Positions 51,768 to 59,977 of a stretch of DNA of 59,977 bases are shown piece after piece. The stretch's first letter is position 1, and each line of letters starts with the position of its first letter. A program made the position numbers and the translations under genes. Under the pieces are notes generated by a model. It was not told the origin of the DNA. It did no database searches and worked only from the letters and a program-made list of their open reading frames with translations. Origin of the DNA: an uncultured bacterium (GTDB lineage Bacteria > Bacillota > Clostridia > Lachnospirales > Lachnospiraceae); NCBI GenBank assembly GCA_947643145.1, contig CANRVD010000009.1, forward strand, positions 1-59,977, in the 5' to 3' direction.

Positions 51768-52737
51768 GTCTGTGTCTAAAAAAGCAACTGGTGCAAGACC
51801 AAAGTTTAACAAAGACAAATTCCGGAAGTTTATGCTAGGCTCCAAAGAAAAGCAGGGATTTTTGAAGCTGTTCTGTATCTATGGTTTATTAATCTGTATC
51901 GGTTTCATCTATCTGAATCCGATTCTGCATATGATAAGCAGAAGTTTCATGACACTTGATGATTTGTTAGATTCATCCATTAACTGGATTCCAAGCTCCT
52001 TTAACCTGGACAATTATGCACAGGCAGCGAGAAGTATGGATTTTTGGAAGTCTCTTGGACTTAGTATCATTATTGCAGGTGTTCCAACGATTTGTAATCT
52101 GGTATCCTGTGCGGTTATTGGTTATGGTTTGGCACGTTTTGAATTTCCGGGCAGGAATGTAGTAATTGGGATTATTGTATTTACCTTTATTCTTCCAAGT
52201 CAGGTAACTATGATTCCTACCTATGTACTGTACTCTAATATGGGAATCCTCAGTACGCTTTGGGCATTTGTACTGCCATCACTTTTAGGTATGGGAATTA
52301 ATGCACCAATCTTTATATTGATTTTCTGGCAGTTCTTCAGGCAGGTGCCAAAGGTATTAATTGAAGCAGCACAGATTGACGGTGCAGGTTATCTGAAATC
52401 GTTCTTCCGTATTTCCTTACCTTCTGCTGCACCGGCAATTATTACGGTATCGCTGTTCTCCTTTGTGTGGTACTGGAATGAGTCTTACCTGACATCAATG
52501 TATGTAGCAGGTGTTAATGTAAAATCCGGCTGGACTTCACTGGTTATTCAGTTAGACAGCTTTGCGTCAAACTATTCGAAGTATGCCCAGACAGCATCAT
52601 CGGGTGCCGTTACTCTGAATGAGTCAATTAATATGGCGGGTACCATGTTAAGTATTCTGCCGTTGCTGCTGATGTACTTTGTATTACAGCGGTACTTTGT
52701 AGAGAGTATTGACCGTACAGGTATTACAGGAGAATAA
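51724..52737 (+). CDS. ABC sugar permease (MalG-like), second transporter
   Basis: The 337-aa protein begins with about 50 hydrophilic, lysine-rich residues, then a first helix (FCIYGLLICIGFIYLNPILH) and the usual membrane domain. The EAA loop is VLIEAAQIDGAGYLKSFF. GGAAGGAGG precedes the ATG, inside the end of the partner gene. It should form the channel of the second importer together with the gene at 50736 and use the lipoprotein at 52934. Confidence 0.87.
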   Translation: MPKREKEKTEKQENKSVSKKATGARPKFNKDKFRKFMLGSKEKQGFLKLFCIYGLLICIGFIYLNPILHMISRSFMTLDDLLDSSINWIPSSFNLDNYAQAARSMDFWKSLGLSIIIAGVPTICNLVSCAVIGYGLARFEFPGRNVVIGIIVFTFILPSQVTMIPTYVLYSNMGILSTLWAFVLPSLLGMGINAPIFILIFWQFFRQVPKVLIEAAQIDGAGYLKSFFRISLPSAAPAIITVSLFSFVWYWNESYLTSMYVAGVNVKSGWTSLVIQLDSFASNYSKYAQTASSGAVTLNESINMAGTMLSILPLLLMYFVLQRYFVESIDRTGITGE

Positions 52738-52933
52738 TTTTTATCTGCTGTGCAGGATTTCGTCATGGGGTGGCGGGGGTATAAAGTATAACCATATTAT
52801 TCTAAAGTATTTCACAAAAAACTATAGAATTTTTGGTGAAAATATGTTACAATTTACTATAGCTATTACGTAGGCTGTGGTATACTGACAGTCCTGCAAG
52901 GATTGTCATAATAGATTTAAAAGGAGGAAGATT
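52738..52933 (+). promoter_or_regulatory. intergenic leader with hairpin before the lipoprotein gene
   Basis: TGACAGTCCT (52886-52895) and AGGATTGTCA (52899-52908) form a 10-bp hairpin with a 3-nt loop, 26 nt before the ATG. TATACT at 52881-52886 may be a -10 element. The hairpin could also act as a processing or stabilising site that raises expression of the binding protein. Confidence 0.4.
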
Positions 52934-54508
52934 ATGAGAAAAAAATTATTAGCTATGATGCTGGCTGCGTCTATGACAATTGGATTGGCTGGTTGTGGTG
53001 GCGGTAAGCAAACAGCGGTAGACTCTGGTAAGACCAAAATTACAAATGAAGTGGAAGAGGTAGAGATTGATGGAATTACCTACAGTAAGGCAAAAGATAT
53101 GACAAAGGATGATATTGAGCTTGTTTATTTCCACTTTGATCAGGATGAGACAGTTCAGTATCTGGCAAAACGTTTCATGGAAATTTATCCAAATATTACA
53201 GTAAGGCCTGTTTATGAAAATGTTGCAACATATAATGATACCTTGCTGACACTGGTATCAGACAGCAATACACCGGATGTTATTATGTATTCGGATGCAG
53301 ACTTTGCATTAAGTAATTCGTTGCTGGCAGATATCACAGAGCTTTGGGATTCTGACCCTGAGACGAAAGAAGTTGCAGATACCATTAATGACTGTGGAAT
53401 CGGCTGCTTTGGTACAGACAGAAGATTTGCCGTACCGGTTAAGTTCTTCCCTGGTGTTATGTATATCGACTTAAATGTATTAAAGAAGCTTAATGTAGAA
53501 GCTCCTTCCAGAAACTGGACATGGGATGACATGATTCAGTTAATCAAAGACTGTACTGTTGATAATGGAGACGGTATGCAGTATTATGGATGTGGTTACT
53601 ACAACAGACTGGATTCTTACTATGGAATTGCAGCAGCACAGACTGTACAGGGCGAGTTCGGTTTCGATGGAAAGAAATTTGACCTGAGTGCATGGGCAAT
53701 CGGTGAGCAGCAGTTTGCAGAGTTAAAGCAGGGTAATTACATTGCGCCTTTGCAGAATACAGTTGCTATGGAAACATGGATGGGTGACTTTGAAGGATGG
53801 TGTGGTGCATCTTCTCATGTAGCATTATTTACCGAAGCATTTTGGACCTATCAGGGAACATGGGCAACGGAGAACTGGAAGCAGTACAATATGGATATTA
53901 TCCCTTATGTTGTTCCTGCTGTCAGCGAAGAGGATGCATCTTCAGAGCATCACTCTATTGCAACAATTGACTTTGGTGGTCTGACAACAGCCTGCCAGCA
54001 TCCTCGTGAGGCATATGAGTTATTGAAGTTCATGAGCTTTGGTAAGGATGGATGGAAGACAAGAATCCAGTTATATAATAACGAAGAAATCGTTAATTCC
54101 AGCAAGCTGGCACTTAAGTATGATGTTATGCCTGCTCCTATCACAAAGAATCAAGAGGTTTGGGATCAGTATATTGATATGTACTGCAAGGGTCTGGATG
54201 ATGAACATATTGGATACTGGAAAGAGTTCTTCTCAAGCTGCTTACAGCCAATTCCATATGGCTGGACCAGTATCGCAGGTTACTGGAACTACTGTGATGA
54301 GTACTTCAATAAGCTTGGTATCCATGACTTGGTAGATGGTGGTACCGCTAAGGCTGCTGACTACGTAGATGAAGCAACAGAAAAGGCAAATTATTACCAT
54401 GCTACAGCCATGCTTCAGTACTTCGGTAAGGAAGGATATAATGTTCTTTCTGATGAGGACGTTAAGTTCTATGAAGATATGGTTGAGGAAAATAAGGGTG
54501 ATAAATAA
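52934..54508 (+). CDS. sugar-binding lipoprotein of an ABC importer
   Basis: The 524-aa protein has a lipoprotein signal (MLAASMTIGLAGCGGG with lipobox LAGC), so it should be anchored to the outer face of the membrane. The rest is an extracellular solute-binding protein, group 1: ELVYFHFDQDETVQYLAKRF, NTPDVIMYSDADFALSNSLL and YEGWCGASSHVALFTE-like as FEGWCGASSHVALFTEAFW. It follows the second permease pair and is probably their binding protein. AAAGGAGGAAG precedes the start. Confidence 0.9.
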   Translation: MRKKLLAMMLAASMTIGLAGCGGGKQTAVDSGKTKITNEVEEVEIDGITYSKAKDMTKDDIELVYFHFDQDETVQYLAKRFMEIYPNITVRPVYENVATYNDTLLTLVSDSNTPDVIMYSDADFALSNSLLADITELWDSDPETKEVADTINDCGIGCFGTDRRFAVPVKFFPGVMYIDLNVLKKLNVEAPSRNWTWDDMIQLIKDCTVDNGDGMQYYGCGYYNRLDSYYGIAAAQTVQGEFGFDGKKFDLSAWAIGEQQFAELKQGNYIAPLQNTVAMETWMGDFEGWCGASSHVALFTEAFWTYQGTWATENWKQYNMDIIPYVVPAVSEEDASSEHHSIATIDFGGLTTACQHPREAYELLKFMSFGKDGWKTRIQLYNNEEIVNSSKLALKYDVMPAPITKNQEVWDQYIDMYCKGLDDEHIGYWKEFFSSCLQPIPYGWTSIAGYWNYCDEYFNKLGIHDLVDGGTAKAADYVDEATEKANYYHATAMLQYFGKEGYNVLSDEDVKFYEDMVEENKGDK

Positions 54509-54534
54509 AAGTAAGTTATCATGACTCAGTAGGA

Positions 54535-54565
54535 GGGGCAAGGCAATACGCCTTGCCCCTTCTTA
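54535..54565 (+). terminator. terminator of the transporter operon
   Basis: GGGGCAAGGC (54535-54544) pairs perfectly with GCCTTGCCCC (54550-54559), followed by TTCTT. Confidence 0.8.
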
Positions 54566-54580
54566 TGTTATAGGAAAGTT

Positions 54581-54690
54581 CCTAAGATATGCAGTGTGAA
54601 GAACACTGGTTTTGCGTTCTTCTTAGGTTTGGCTTAGCTTTACTTGCTATGGTTCTTTCATGCGTTAGTGAAGCTTTAAACCTTTTATAT
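54581..54690 (+). repeat. structured repeat element, copy B (5' leader of the GH51 gene)
   Basis: Hairpin 1 is AAGAACAC (54599-54606) with GCGTTCTT (54614-54621), one mismatch. Stem 2 is AGGTTT (54625-54630) with AAACCT (54678-54683). Stem 3 is AGCTTTACT (54636-54644) with AGTGAAGCT (54667-54675), 9 bp. It begins about 15 nt after a terminator and ends 20 nt before the GH51 start codon. CCTAAG (54581-54586) could pair with CTTAGG (54622-54627) and compete with stem 2. Confidence 0.6.
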
Positions 54691-54702
54691 GGAGGGAGAT
54701 AA

Positions 54703-56208
54703 ATGGTTAAGTTAATTATTAATGAGGAAAACAAGCAGGGAAAAATTGAACCAGAAGTATATGGTCATTTTTCAGAGCATCTTGGAAGATGTATTTATGA
54801 AGGAATTTATGTTGGTGAAAATTCAGAGATTCCAAATGTAAACGGAATGCGCACAGATGTTGTGGAAGCATTAAAGGAGTTGAAAGTACCGGTACTTCGA
54901 TGGCCGGGCGGTTGTTTTGCAGATGAGTACCACTGGAAAGACGGAATCGGCCCAAAGGAAAACAGAAAGAGAATGATTAATACACACTGGGGTGGTGTCG
55001 TAGAGGATAACAGCTTTGGTACGCATGAATATATGGAACTGTGTCATCAGTTAGGATGTAAAACATATATTAATGGAAATCTGGGAAGCGGAACCGTACA
55101 GGAGATGTCAGAATGGGTAGAATATATGACATTTAACGGGGTATCTCCAATGGCTGATTTACGAAAAGAGAATGGCAGGGAAAAGCCATGGAAGGTTGAT
55201 TTCTTTGGTGTAGGCAATGAAAACTGGGGCTGCGGTGGAAATATGACACCAGAATTTTATGCCAATGAATACCGCCGTTATCAGACGTATGTCAGGGACT
55301 ATGATAAAAAGAAACCAATTAAAAAGGTGTGCTGTGGGGCAAATGTATCAGATTATTACTGGACAGAGGGGGTTCTTGAGACAGCTTTTGACCACGCAGA
55401 AAAGTTCCACGGTTTTATGGATTACTTATCCCTGCATTATTATGTTCATCCGGAAGGCTGGAAGATTAAGGGAAGTGCTACTGACTTTGATGAAGATGTA
55501 TGGTACAAGACGTTAAGTAAGGCACTGTATATGGATGAACTGATTCGCCGTCATGGAGCGATTATGGACAGGTATGATCCGGGTAAGAAGATTGGTATGT
55601 GCGTAGATGAATGGGGCGCATGGTATACCAACGAGCCTGGAACGAATCCGGGATTTTTGTATCAGCAGAATACGGTTCGTGATGCGTTGATTGCCGGAAT
55701 TACGTTAAATATCTTTAATAAGCACTGTGACAGAGTAAAAATAGCTGCCCTCGCACAGATGGTGAATGTATTGCAGGCGGTACTTCTGACAGAAGGAGAG
55801 AAGATGATAAAGACTCCTACCTATCATGTTATGCATATGTACCGTCACCATCAGGGAGCGGAGCTGTTAGAGAGTTCGATTACCGGTGTGGAAAAAATTG
55901 GCACGAAAAAGTGGATGGTTCCAAAGGTGACCGAGTCTGTTTCTCTGGGTGAGGATGGTATTATTACGGTTACAATGAATAATCTTTCAGCAGATTCCTC
56001 AGAGAAAGTTGAGATTCAGCTTGCAGGAGCGGGCTATCAGATAACAGAGGCGCGTGTTGTGACAAATAATGATATGCATGCCTATAATACGTTTGATGCA
56101 CCAGAAGAGGTAATAGAAGCGGACTTTACGGATTATACAGCAACAGAAAATGGATTTACTGTTACATTGCCAAAGAACAGCGTTGTCGCTTTGCGGATGA
56201 AAAAGTAG
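54703..56208 (+). CDS. abfA: GH51 alpha-L-arabinofuranosidase
   Basis: The 501-aa protein has the usual length and fold of bacterial GH51 enzymes: a (beta/alpha)8 barrel and a C-terminal beta-sandwich. The acid/base is Glu173 in [11 protein letters not shown] and the nucleophile is Glu303 in [30 protein letters not shown] is the conserved substrate-binding segment. There is no signal peptide, so it removes terminal arabinofuranose from imported arabino-oligosaccharides in the cytoplasm. GGAGGGAGATAA precedes the start. Element B forms its 5' leader. The gene symbol is the common one for this enzyme. Confidence 0.95.
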   Translation: MVKLIINEENKQGKIEPEVYGHFSEHLGRCIYEGIYVGENSEIPNVNGMRTDVVEALKELKVPVLRWPGGCFADEYHWKDGIGPKENRKRMINTHWGGVVEDNSFGTHEYMELCHQLGCKTYINGNLGSGTVQEMSEWVEYMTFNGVSPMADLRKENGREKPWKVDFFGVGNENWGCGGNMTPEFYANEYRRYQTYVRDYDKKKPIKKVCCGANVSDYYWTEGVLETAFDHAEKFHGFMDYLSLHYYVHPEGWKIKGSATDFDEDVWYKTLSKALYMDELIRRHGAIMDRYDPGKKIGMCVDEWGAWYTNEPGTNPGFLYQQNTVRDALIAGITLNIFNKHCDRVKIAALAQMVNVLQAVLLTEGEKMIKTPTYHVMHMYRHHQGAELLESSITGVEKIGTKKWMVPKVTESVSLGEDGIITVTMNNLSADSSEKVEIQLAGAGYQITEARVVTNNDMHAYNTFDAPEEVIEADFTDYTATENGFTVTLPKNSVVALRMKK

Positions 56209-56219
56209 GAATACAGCGT

Positions 56220-56477
56220 ATGGCAACTATTTGTAAAAAGTGTCTCCTTCGGGAAATGGCAGAAGCCGACATGGCAATGATTACCAAATATAAGGAGGCA
56301 ATTAAGGAAAATGACAGAGTAAGTGAAGAAGTTTATGAAGCAAGGCTGTCAGTCTGTAAATCCTGTGAATTTCTGAATGCAGGTACCTGCGGGGCCTGCG
56401 GCTGCTATGTGGAACTGCGGGCAGTCGCTAAAACAGGAAAGTGTCCGTATAAGAAATGGAAAAGTGGAATGTCTTGA
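56220..56477 (+). CDS. small cysteine-rich protein (85 aa), DUF6171-like
   Basis: The protein has two cysteine clusters, ICKKCLLREM at the start and CKSCEFLNAGTCGACGC in the second half, then GKCPYKKW. This suggests zinc or iron-sulfur binding. A helical acidic stretch lies between. It resembles small DUF6171 proteins of Clostridia (name from memory). It starts 11 nt after the GH51 stop, without a strong ribosome binding site, and is probably co-transcribed. Function unknown. Confidence 0.65.
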   Translation: MATICKKCLLREMAEADMAMITKYKEAIKENDRVSEEVYEARLSVCKSCEFLNAGTCGACGCYVELRAVAKTGKCPYKKWKSGMS

Positions 56478-56554
56478 CATTCCACTGAAAAAAGCTAAGG
56501 AACTTTAGTTCCTTAGCTTTTTTGTTAGCGCACCGATTTTGATGGTGCTTTTTT
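56463..56554 (+). terminator. tandem hairpins and terminators
   Basis: Three hairpins follow each other. AGTGGAATGTC/GACATTCCACT (56463-56486) overlaps the stop codon. AAAGCTAAGGAACT/AGTTCCTTAGCTTT (56491-56520) is followed by TTT. GCACC/GGTGC (56530-56548) is followed by TTTTTT. The second is a textbook Rho-independent terminator. Confidence 0.85.
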
Positions 56555-56569
56555 CCTGCCTTATGGAAA

Positions 56570-56675
56570 AACGTTTGGTATGCCAATGTGAAGAACGCTG
56601 AAACAGCGTTCTTCTTAGGTTTAACTTAGTCTCCACTGCGCATGGTATTTTCGCGTTAGTGGAACTTTAACCCTT
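56570..56675 (+). repeat. structured repeat element, copy C
   Basis: Hairpin 1 is AAGAACGCTG (56591-56600) with CAGCGTTCTT (56604-56613), perfect. Stem 3 is AGTCTCCACT (56628-56637, one bulged C) with AGTGGAACT (56658-56666). Stem 2 (GGTTT with TTAACC) is weaker than in copies A and B. The element lies directly after the terminators of the GH51 unit and ends at the stop codon of the convergent GH43 gene. Confidence 0.6.
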
Positions 56676-56678
56676 TTC

Positions 56679-59600
56679 TTATTTCTTGACCTTAACAGAA
56701 ACATTTACTTTAAAGCTCTTATACTTAGCAGTAACTTTAGCAGTACCAGCTTTTTTCGCGGTTGCTTTTCCGGTCTTTTTATTGATGGAAAGGACAGATT
56801 TCTTAGAAGAGCTCCAGGTTAGAGGAGATGCCTTCAGTCCATAACCTTTTGCTTTAAAAGTAAAGGTTTTCTTTACCTTTAAGCTGGTCTTTTTCTTGGA
56901 AATCTGTAAGTATGCTTTCTTTACCGTAATTTTCTTTGTGATTTTCTGTGTCTTTCCTTCGCTGTTTGTAAGTGCAGCAGTAATGGTAGCAGTACCAGCC
57001 TTTTTCGCAGTTACTGTACCTGTGCTGTTTACAGAAGCGATGGAAGAGTTGGAAGAACTGTAAGCTGTATCGAAGGTGAATGTTGCATCACTTTCTATGG
57101 AAAGCTTTGCTGTCTTATCCTTGTCGCCGCCGAAATAGATTGTACTTCTGCTTGCCTTAAGGGAAAGGTTTGGATAGGAAGCTTTTTCGGCTTGATATTT
57201 TTCGGCAATTTCATCTGCGCTTAATGCGGCAGAATAGAATTCAATATTGTCAATACTTGTATTGACAACGTCTTCCGAGCCAAGTAATGTAGTGCCTCCA
57301 ATGCGGATATCATCTATCATGGCAAGGAAATCAGAAACTAACACATCTGTTAAGCTGCCATTCTGTGAGGTTAATGGAGAACCATTCACATAGGTAGTAA
57401 TACCAAAAGGAGTAACGGTAAAGGTGACAAGATTCCAGTTGCTTACATCTGGTGTAATTCCAACCATGCCATTGATACTTCCCTGATTGCTTAGTACTGA
57501 ACCATAGCCTCCTACAAATAATCCAATGGCTGGAAGGTTACCGATACCCTTGGAAGATTTTGCTTCCAGAAGGAGGGAATCGTCAGCGGTTGAACTGCTG
57601 TGTTTTTCCCACATACTGATTGTAAAGCCGGAATTGCCTACATTCTTAAAAAGGTTAGAAGGCAGTGCCAGATAATTTTTGCCTTTTGTACCAGAAGTGC
57701 TTTTGATTGTCAGAACATTTCCCGCAAAAGAATCGTTTGTCACGGCTGCAGTACCATTTAATGTTGCTTCGGTTGTTTCTGCACCGCTTCCGGAAACCTT
57801 TTTATCAGATACGCTTTCAAAATCATAGCGGAAATCCGGTATTGGGTTTTTAGCAAGAACAGTCGTCGTATAAGTTTTTGTTTCAGATTCGCTTCCTCTT
57901 GTAAGAGTTGCAGTCAGAGTAACCTCTGTGTCTGCTTCTGGACGTGTTACCTTGCCATCATTCGCGATAATATTTGTGTCACTGGAACTCCAGCTAATCG
58001 TTGTAGAGTTGAGTCCTGCCGTTGGAAGGGTAAGCGCTCCGGTGGTCTTTTCGCTGATTCTAAGATCTGCATCCAGATTGCTGCCTGCGATGTCTAAGGC
58101 TTCCTTGTCAGTATAGGTATAAGCAGTCTTTCTGACACCCCATATCGTAGTATTGTTTGTACCAATAGCAGTAAAGGTCATAACCTTCTCTGTAGCTTCA
58201 GCATTGTTTGATTCGTTATGCTGCAGGAAGAAAACACCGCTGTAAGTTACCTTATCAATGACTGCGTTCATATAATAGGTGCCGTTTTTGGCTTCCCAGG
58301 TACCTTTTATGTCACCGGAAATTGTTCCGTCTGCATTTAATGTAATATTCTGGGCTTTCCTTACATTTGCCAGATCAGCATTTGTACCATGGTTGATAAA
58401 TTCATAGTCACCTGTAATAGACGCTGTATCGTAACCCGATTCAGAAATCTCATCGCCTTTGTTCTCAAATACTGCTGTTACCGGCCAGCCTTCTTCATTC
58501 AGGAACTGCTGGTGTACACGTACCTGATGGATTTCTCCCCAGTTATCGAAACGGGTATGGTAGAATAAGTAACGTTGGCCGTCAGCATCGATAAAAGCAG
58601 AGTTATGCCCCGGTGCTTTATATCCTCTTGTCTGGCAGGAGAATTGGTGGTTACCCATTACCTTAATTCCGAGGCTGTTAGATTCTGTGGTGCTTTCATG
58701 TAATGCTTTATTGTCTGCAGCATCGTAATATGGCCCGTCAGGATTCTTGGAGCGGAACAGACGCATATTGTATCCGCCGTCTGCATTTAATGCATTGTTT
58801 GTTATGTAGAGGTAATAGTAGTCGCTCTCTTTATCATAAAGAATATAAGGAGCTTCACCAGAGTGATGATAACCGCCGGATATGCGTGTACCAAAGTATT
58901 CATCTACAACAAGGCCGTCTTCAGTAACAGAGTTCTGGCCGGGATGGATAACATAACCTGTCGCAGGATCAACCGATAATACGAATATACCGCCTGACCA
59001 GGAGCCGTAAGTCAACCAAAGTTTTCCGTCCTTGTCATAAAAAGCGGTCGGGTCAATCGCATTTGGCGCGTAGCGGGAATTATAAGAAGAATTATCAAAC
59101 CAGCTGCTATTCAGTCCATCCTTTAATGTTCCGTCAGCAATTAATTCATCGATATTTGTCTTGTTGTAATCATAGGTTCCGCCTTTACCAAACCCGGAAT
59201 AAATCAGTGTATCAACAAAAGTAAATGGTCCGGAAATGTCTTTTGATGTGGCAAAACAAACAACAGAACGGTTCCAGGTAGAGGTTGTACAGAAATACAT
59301 CATATAGGCTCCGGTCGTACCGTCTGCGTTGACATATTCTTCATTCCAAAAGACATCAGGGGCCCAGACATGATATGTACCGTCATCTGTATCCTTTATG
59401 TCACCGGCCCATGCCAGAGGTTTTTTCAGGTTTTCAGTTACATTACCGAAAATGGAATTATTTTTTGTCTGAGAAGAATTTGGACCGGTTGCTGCAAGTA
59501 TATCTGTACCAAAAGAAGTCCAGTTCACCAGATCCTTTGATTTGGCAGCCGAAGTATGGGAACCATATACATAATAATAACCGTCTTTGGCTTCCACAAT

Positions 59601-59747
59601 CGACGGGTCATGTACGGAAACGCGTGCAGGCGAAACCGTTACGGTAGCTGCTTTCGCTGTATCTGTATTCATTGGGATGGTAACAGAGGTTGTTACCAAT
59701 GCCAGTGTCAGAAGACAGGACGCAAGCTGCTTTGTGCTTTTTCTCAT
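56679..59747 (-). CDS. large secreted GH43 arabinanase with Ig-like, LamG and Big_2 domains
   Basis: The 1022-aa protein has a signal peptide (KQLASCLLTLALVTTSVTIP). The GH43 domain shows Asp47 in VHDPSI, then NAIDPTAFYD and GEAPYILYD. It is followed by the accessory beta domain also found in the protein at 39008 (about 440-545), an Ig-like domain (about 548-632), a LamG domain (about 634-852) and two Big_2 repeats to the end. The Big_2 repeats suggest attachment to the cell wall. It is probably an endo-acting arabinanase working with the GH127 enzyme. TAGGAGG precedes the ATG at 59747. It is the only gene of the locus on the minus strand. Confidence 0.88.
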   Translation of the reverse strand: MRKSTKQLASCLLTLALVTTSVTIPMNTDTAKAATVTVSPARVSVHDPSIVEAKDGYYYVYGSHTSAAKSKDLVNWTSFGTDILAATGPNSSQTKNNSIFGNVTENLKKPLAWAGDIKDTDDGTYHVWAPDVFWNEEYVNADGTTGAYMMYFCTTSTWNRSVVCFATSKDISGPFTFVDTLIYSGFGKGGTYDYNKTNIDELIADGTLKDGLNSSWFDNSSYNSRYAPNAIDPTAFYDKDGKLWLTYGSWSGGIFVLSVDPATGYVIHPGQNSVTEDGLVVDEYFGTRISGGYHHSGEAPYILYDKESDYYYLYITNNALNADGGYNMRLFRSKNPDGPYYDAADNKALHESTTESNSLGIKVMGNHQFSCQTRGYKAPGHNSAFIDADGQRYLFYHTRFDNWGEIHQVRVHQQFLNEEGWPVTAVFENKGDEISESGYDTASITGDYEFINHGTNADLANVRKAQNITLNADGTISGDIKGTWEAKNGTYYMNAVIDKVTYSGVFFLQHNESNNAEATEKVMTFTAIGTNNTTIWGVRKTAYTYTDKEALDIAGSNLDADLRISEKTTGALTLPTAGLNSTTISWSSSDTNIIANDGKVTRPEADTEVTLTATLTRGSESETKTYTTTVLAKNPIPDFRYDFESVSDKKVSGSGAETTEATLNGTAAVTNDSFAGNVLTIKSTSGTKGKNYLALPSNLFKNVGNSGFTISMWEKHSSSTADDSLLLEAKSSKGIGNLPAIGLFVGGYGSVLSNQGSINGMVGITPDVSNWNLVTFTVTPFGITTYVNGSPLTSQNGSLTDVLVSDFLAMIDDIRIGGTTLLGSEDVVNTSIDNIEFYSAALSADEIAEKYQAEKASYPNLSLKASRSTIYFGGDKDKTAKLSIESDATFTFDTAYSSSNSSIASVNSTGTVTAKKAGTATITAALTNSEGKTQKITKKITVKKAYLQISKKKTSLKVKKTFTFKAKGYGLKASPLTWSSSKKSVLSINKKTGKATAKKAGTAKVTAKYKSFKVNVSVKVKK

Positions 59748-59977
59748 AAATCATACCTCCTAAAGATAATTGTGTCAGGATATGTCAGAATATCCTAATA
59801 ATGCTACCATAAGGGTAGCATATTTGTGCAAATTTTACAATAGGCTACAGTAAGTGATGGGTTAATAAATTGTGAACAAATTGTAAATCTTTGTAAAATC
59901 TGTCTTTAATAAACATAACAGAAAGTCCAGCTAATAAATGTCAATAGGTAAATGAAAAATATTTTTCTTCTAAAAAA
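59748..59977 (-). promoter_or_regulatory. upstream region of the GH43 gene with two inverted repeats
   Basis: Two dyads lie close to the start: AGGATA/TATCCT (59777-59796) and ATGCTACC/GGTAGCAT (59801-59821, 8 bp with a 5-nt loop). The rest is AT-rich. Either dyad could bind a regulator of the arabinan genes. No clear -35/-10 pair was assigned and no further gene is seen before the window ends. Confidence 0.4.

Noticed and set aside
1-59977. CRISPR array
   Set aside because: No regularly spaced short direct repeats were seen in any intergenic region.

Overview
The window looks like a chromosome segment of a gut Lachnospiraceae (Clostridia, Firmicutes). The support is AT-leaning composition, strong AGGAGG-type ribosome binding sites, TTGACA-17-TATAAT-type promoters, Big_2-domain surface enzymes, YIP1/DUF5696 proteins and a holin-like type I toxin. 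The species cannot be named from the sequence alone.

Layout. 1-5730: two identical tRNA-Gln genes, a gene relic, three cobalamin genes (cobD, cobQ, cbiC) and a GH31 glycosidase. 5806-9384: a hybrid histidine kinase interrupted by an in-frame TGA, a 166-bp palindromic MITE-like element and a membrane-anchored metallophosphoesterase. 9385-12130: an accessory graveyard with two tiny ORFs, a decayed transposase, an HxlR relic and two deleted ABC exporter halves. 12130-18905: a Csp-like subtilase, a zinc-ribbon protein, a GNAT and an intact pair of ABC exporter half-transporters. 19023-20387: frameshifted cytidine deaminase and XRE/methyltransferase pseudogenes. 20651-24640: a BlaI/M56-peptidase/small secreted peptide operon divergent from a secreted C39-like cysteine protease, then a small secreted protein. 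24868-28200: a holin-like toxin with a hairpin that hides its ribosome binding site, about 1.3 kb of debris, two GNATs and another broken ABC gene. 28353-33817: secreted and membrane proteins of unknown function, a 7TM-type diguanylate cyclase and an S26 peptidase.

33995-59747 is one coherent arabinan-utilisation locus. A giant surface GH127/GH146 beta-L-arabinofuranosidase and two related GH43 arabinanases (one membrane-anchored, one large with LamG and Big_2 domains) would cut arabinan outside the cell. Two ABC sugar importers, each with a solute-binding protein and two permeases but no local ATPase, would import the oligosaccharides. Between them lie a YIP1/NHL protein and a DUF5696 protein. 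A cytoplasmic GH51 arabinofuranosidase would finish hydrolysis. The first, very large binding protein (N-terminal CBM-like region) is cut by an in-frame TAG.

The most unusual signals are RNA-like. A roughly 100-nt structured element occurs three times in the arabinan locus, always on the + strand just after a Rho-independent terminator, with compensatory base changes between copies. A second, two-copy leader is predicted to form a pseudoknot next to the ribosome binding site of an exporter gene and of a GH43 gene. All functional statements are from reading the sequence; no database searches were run.
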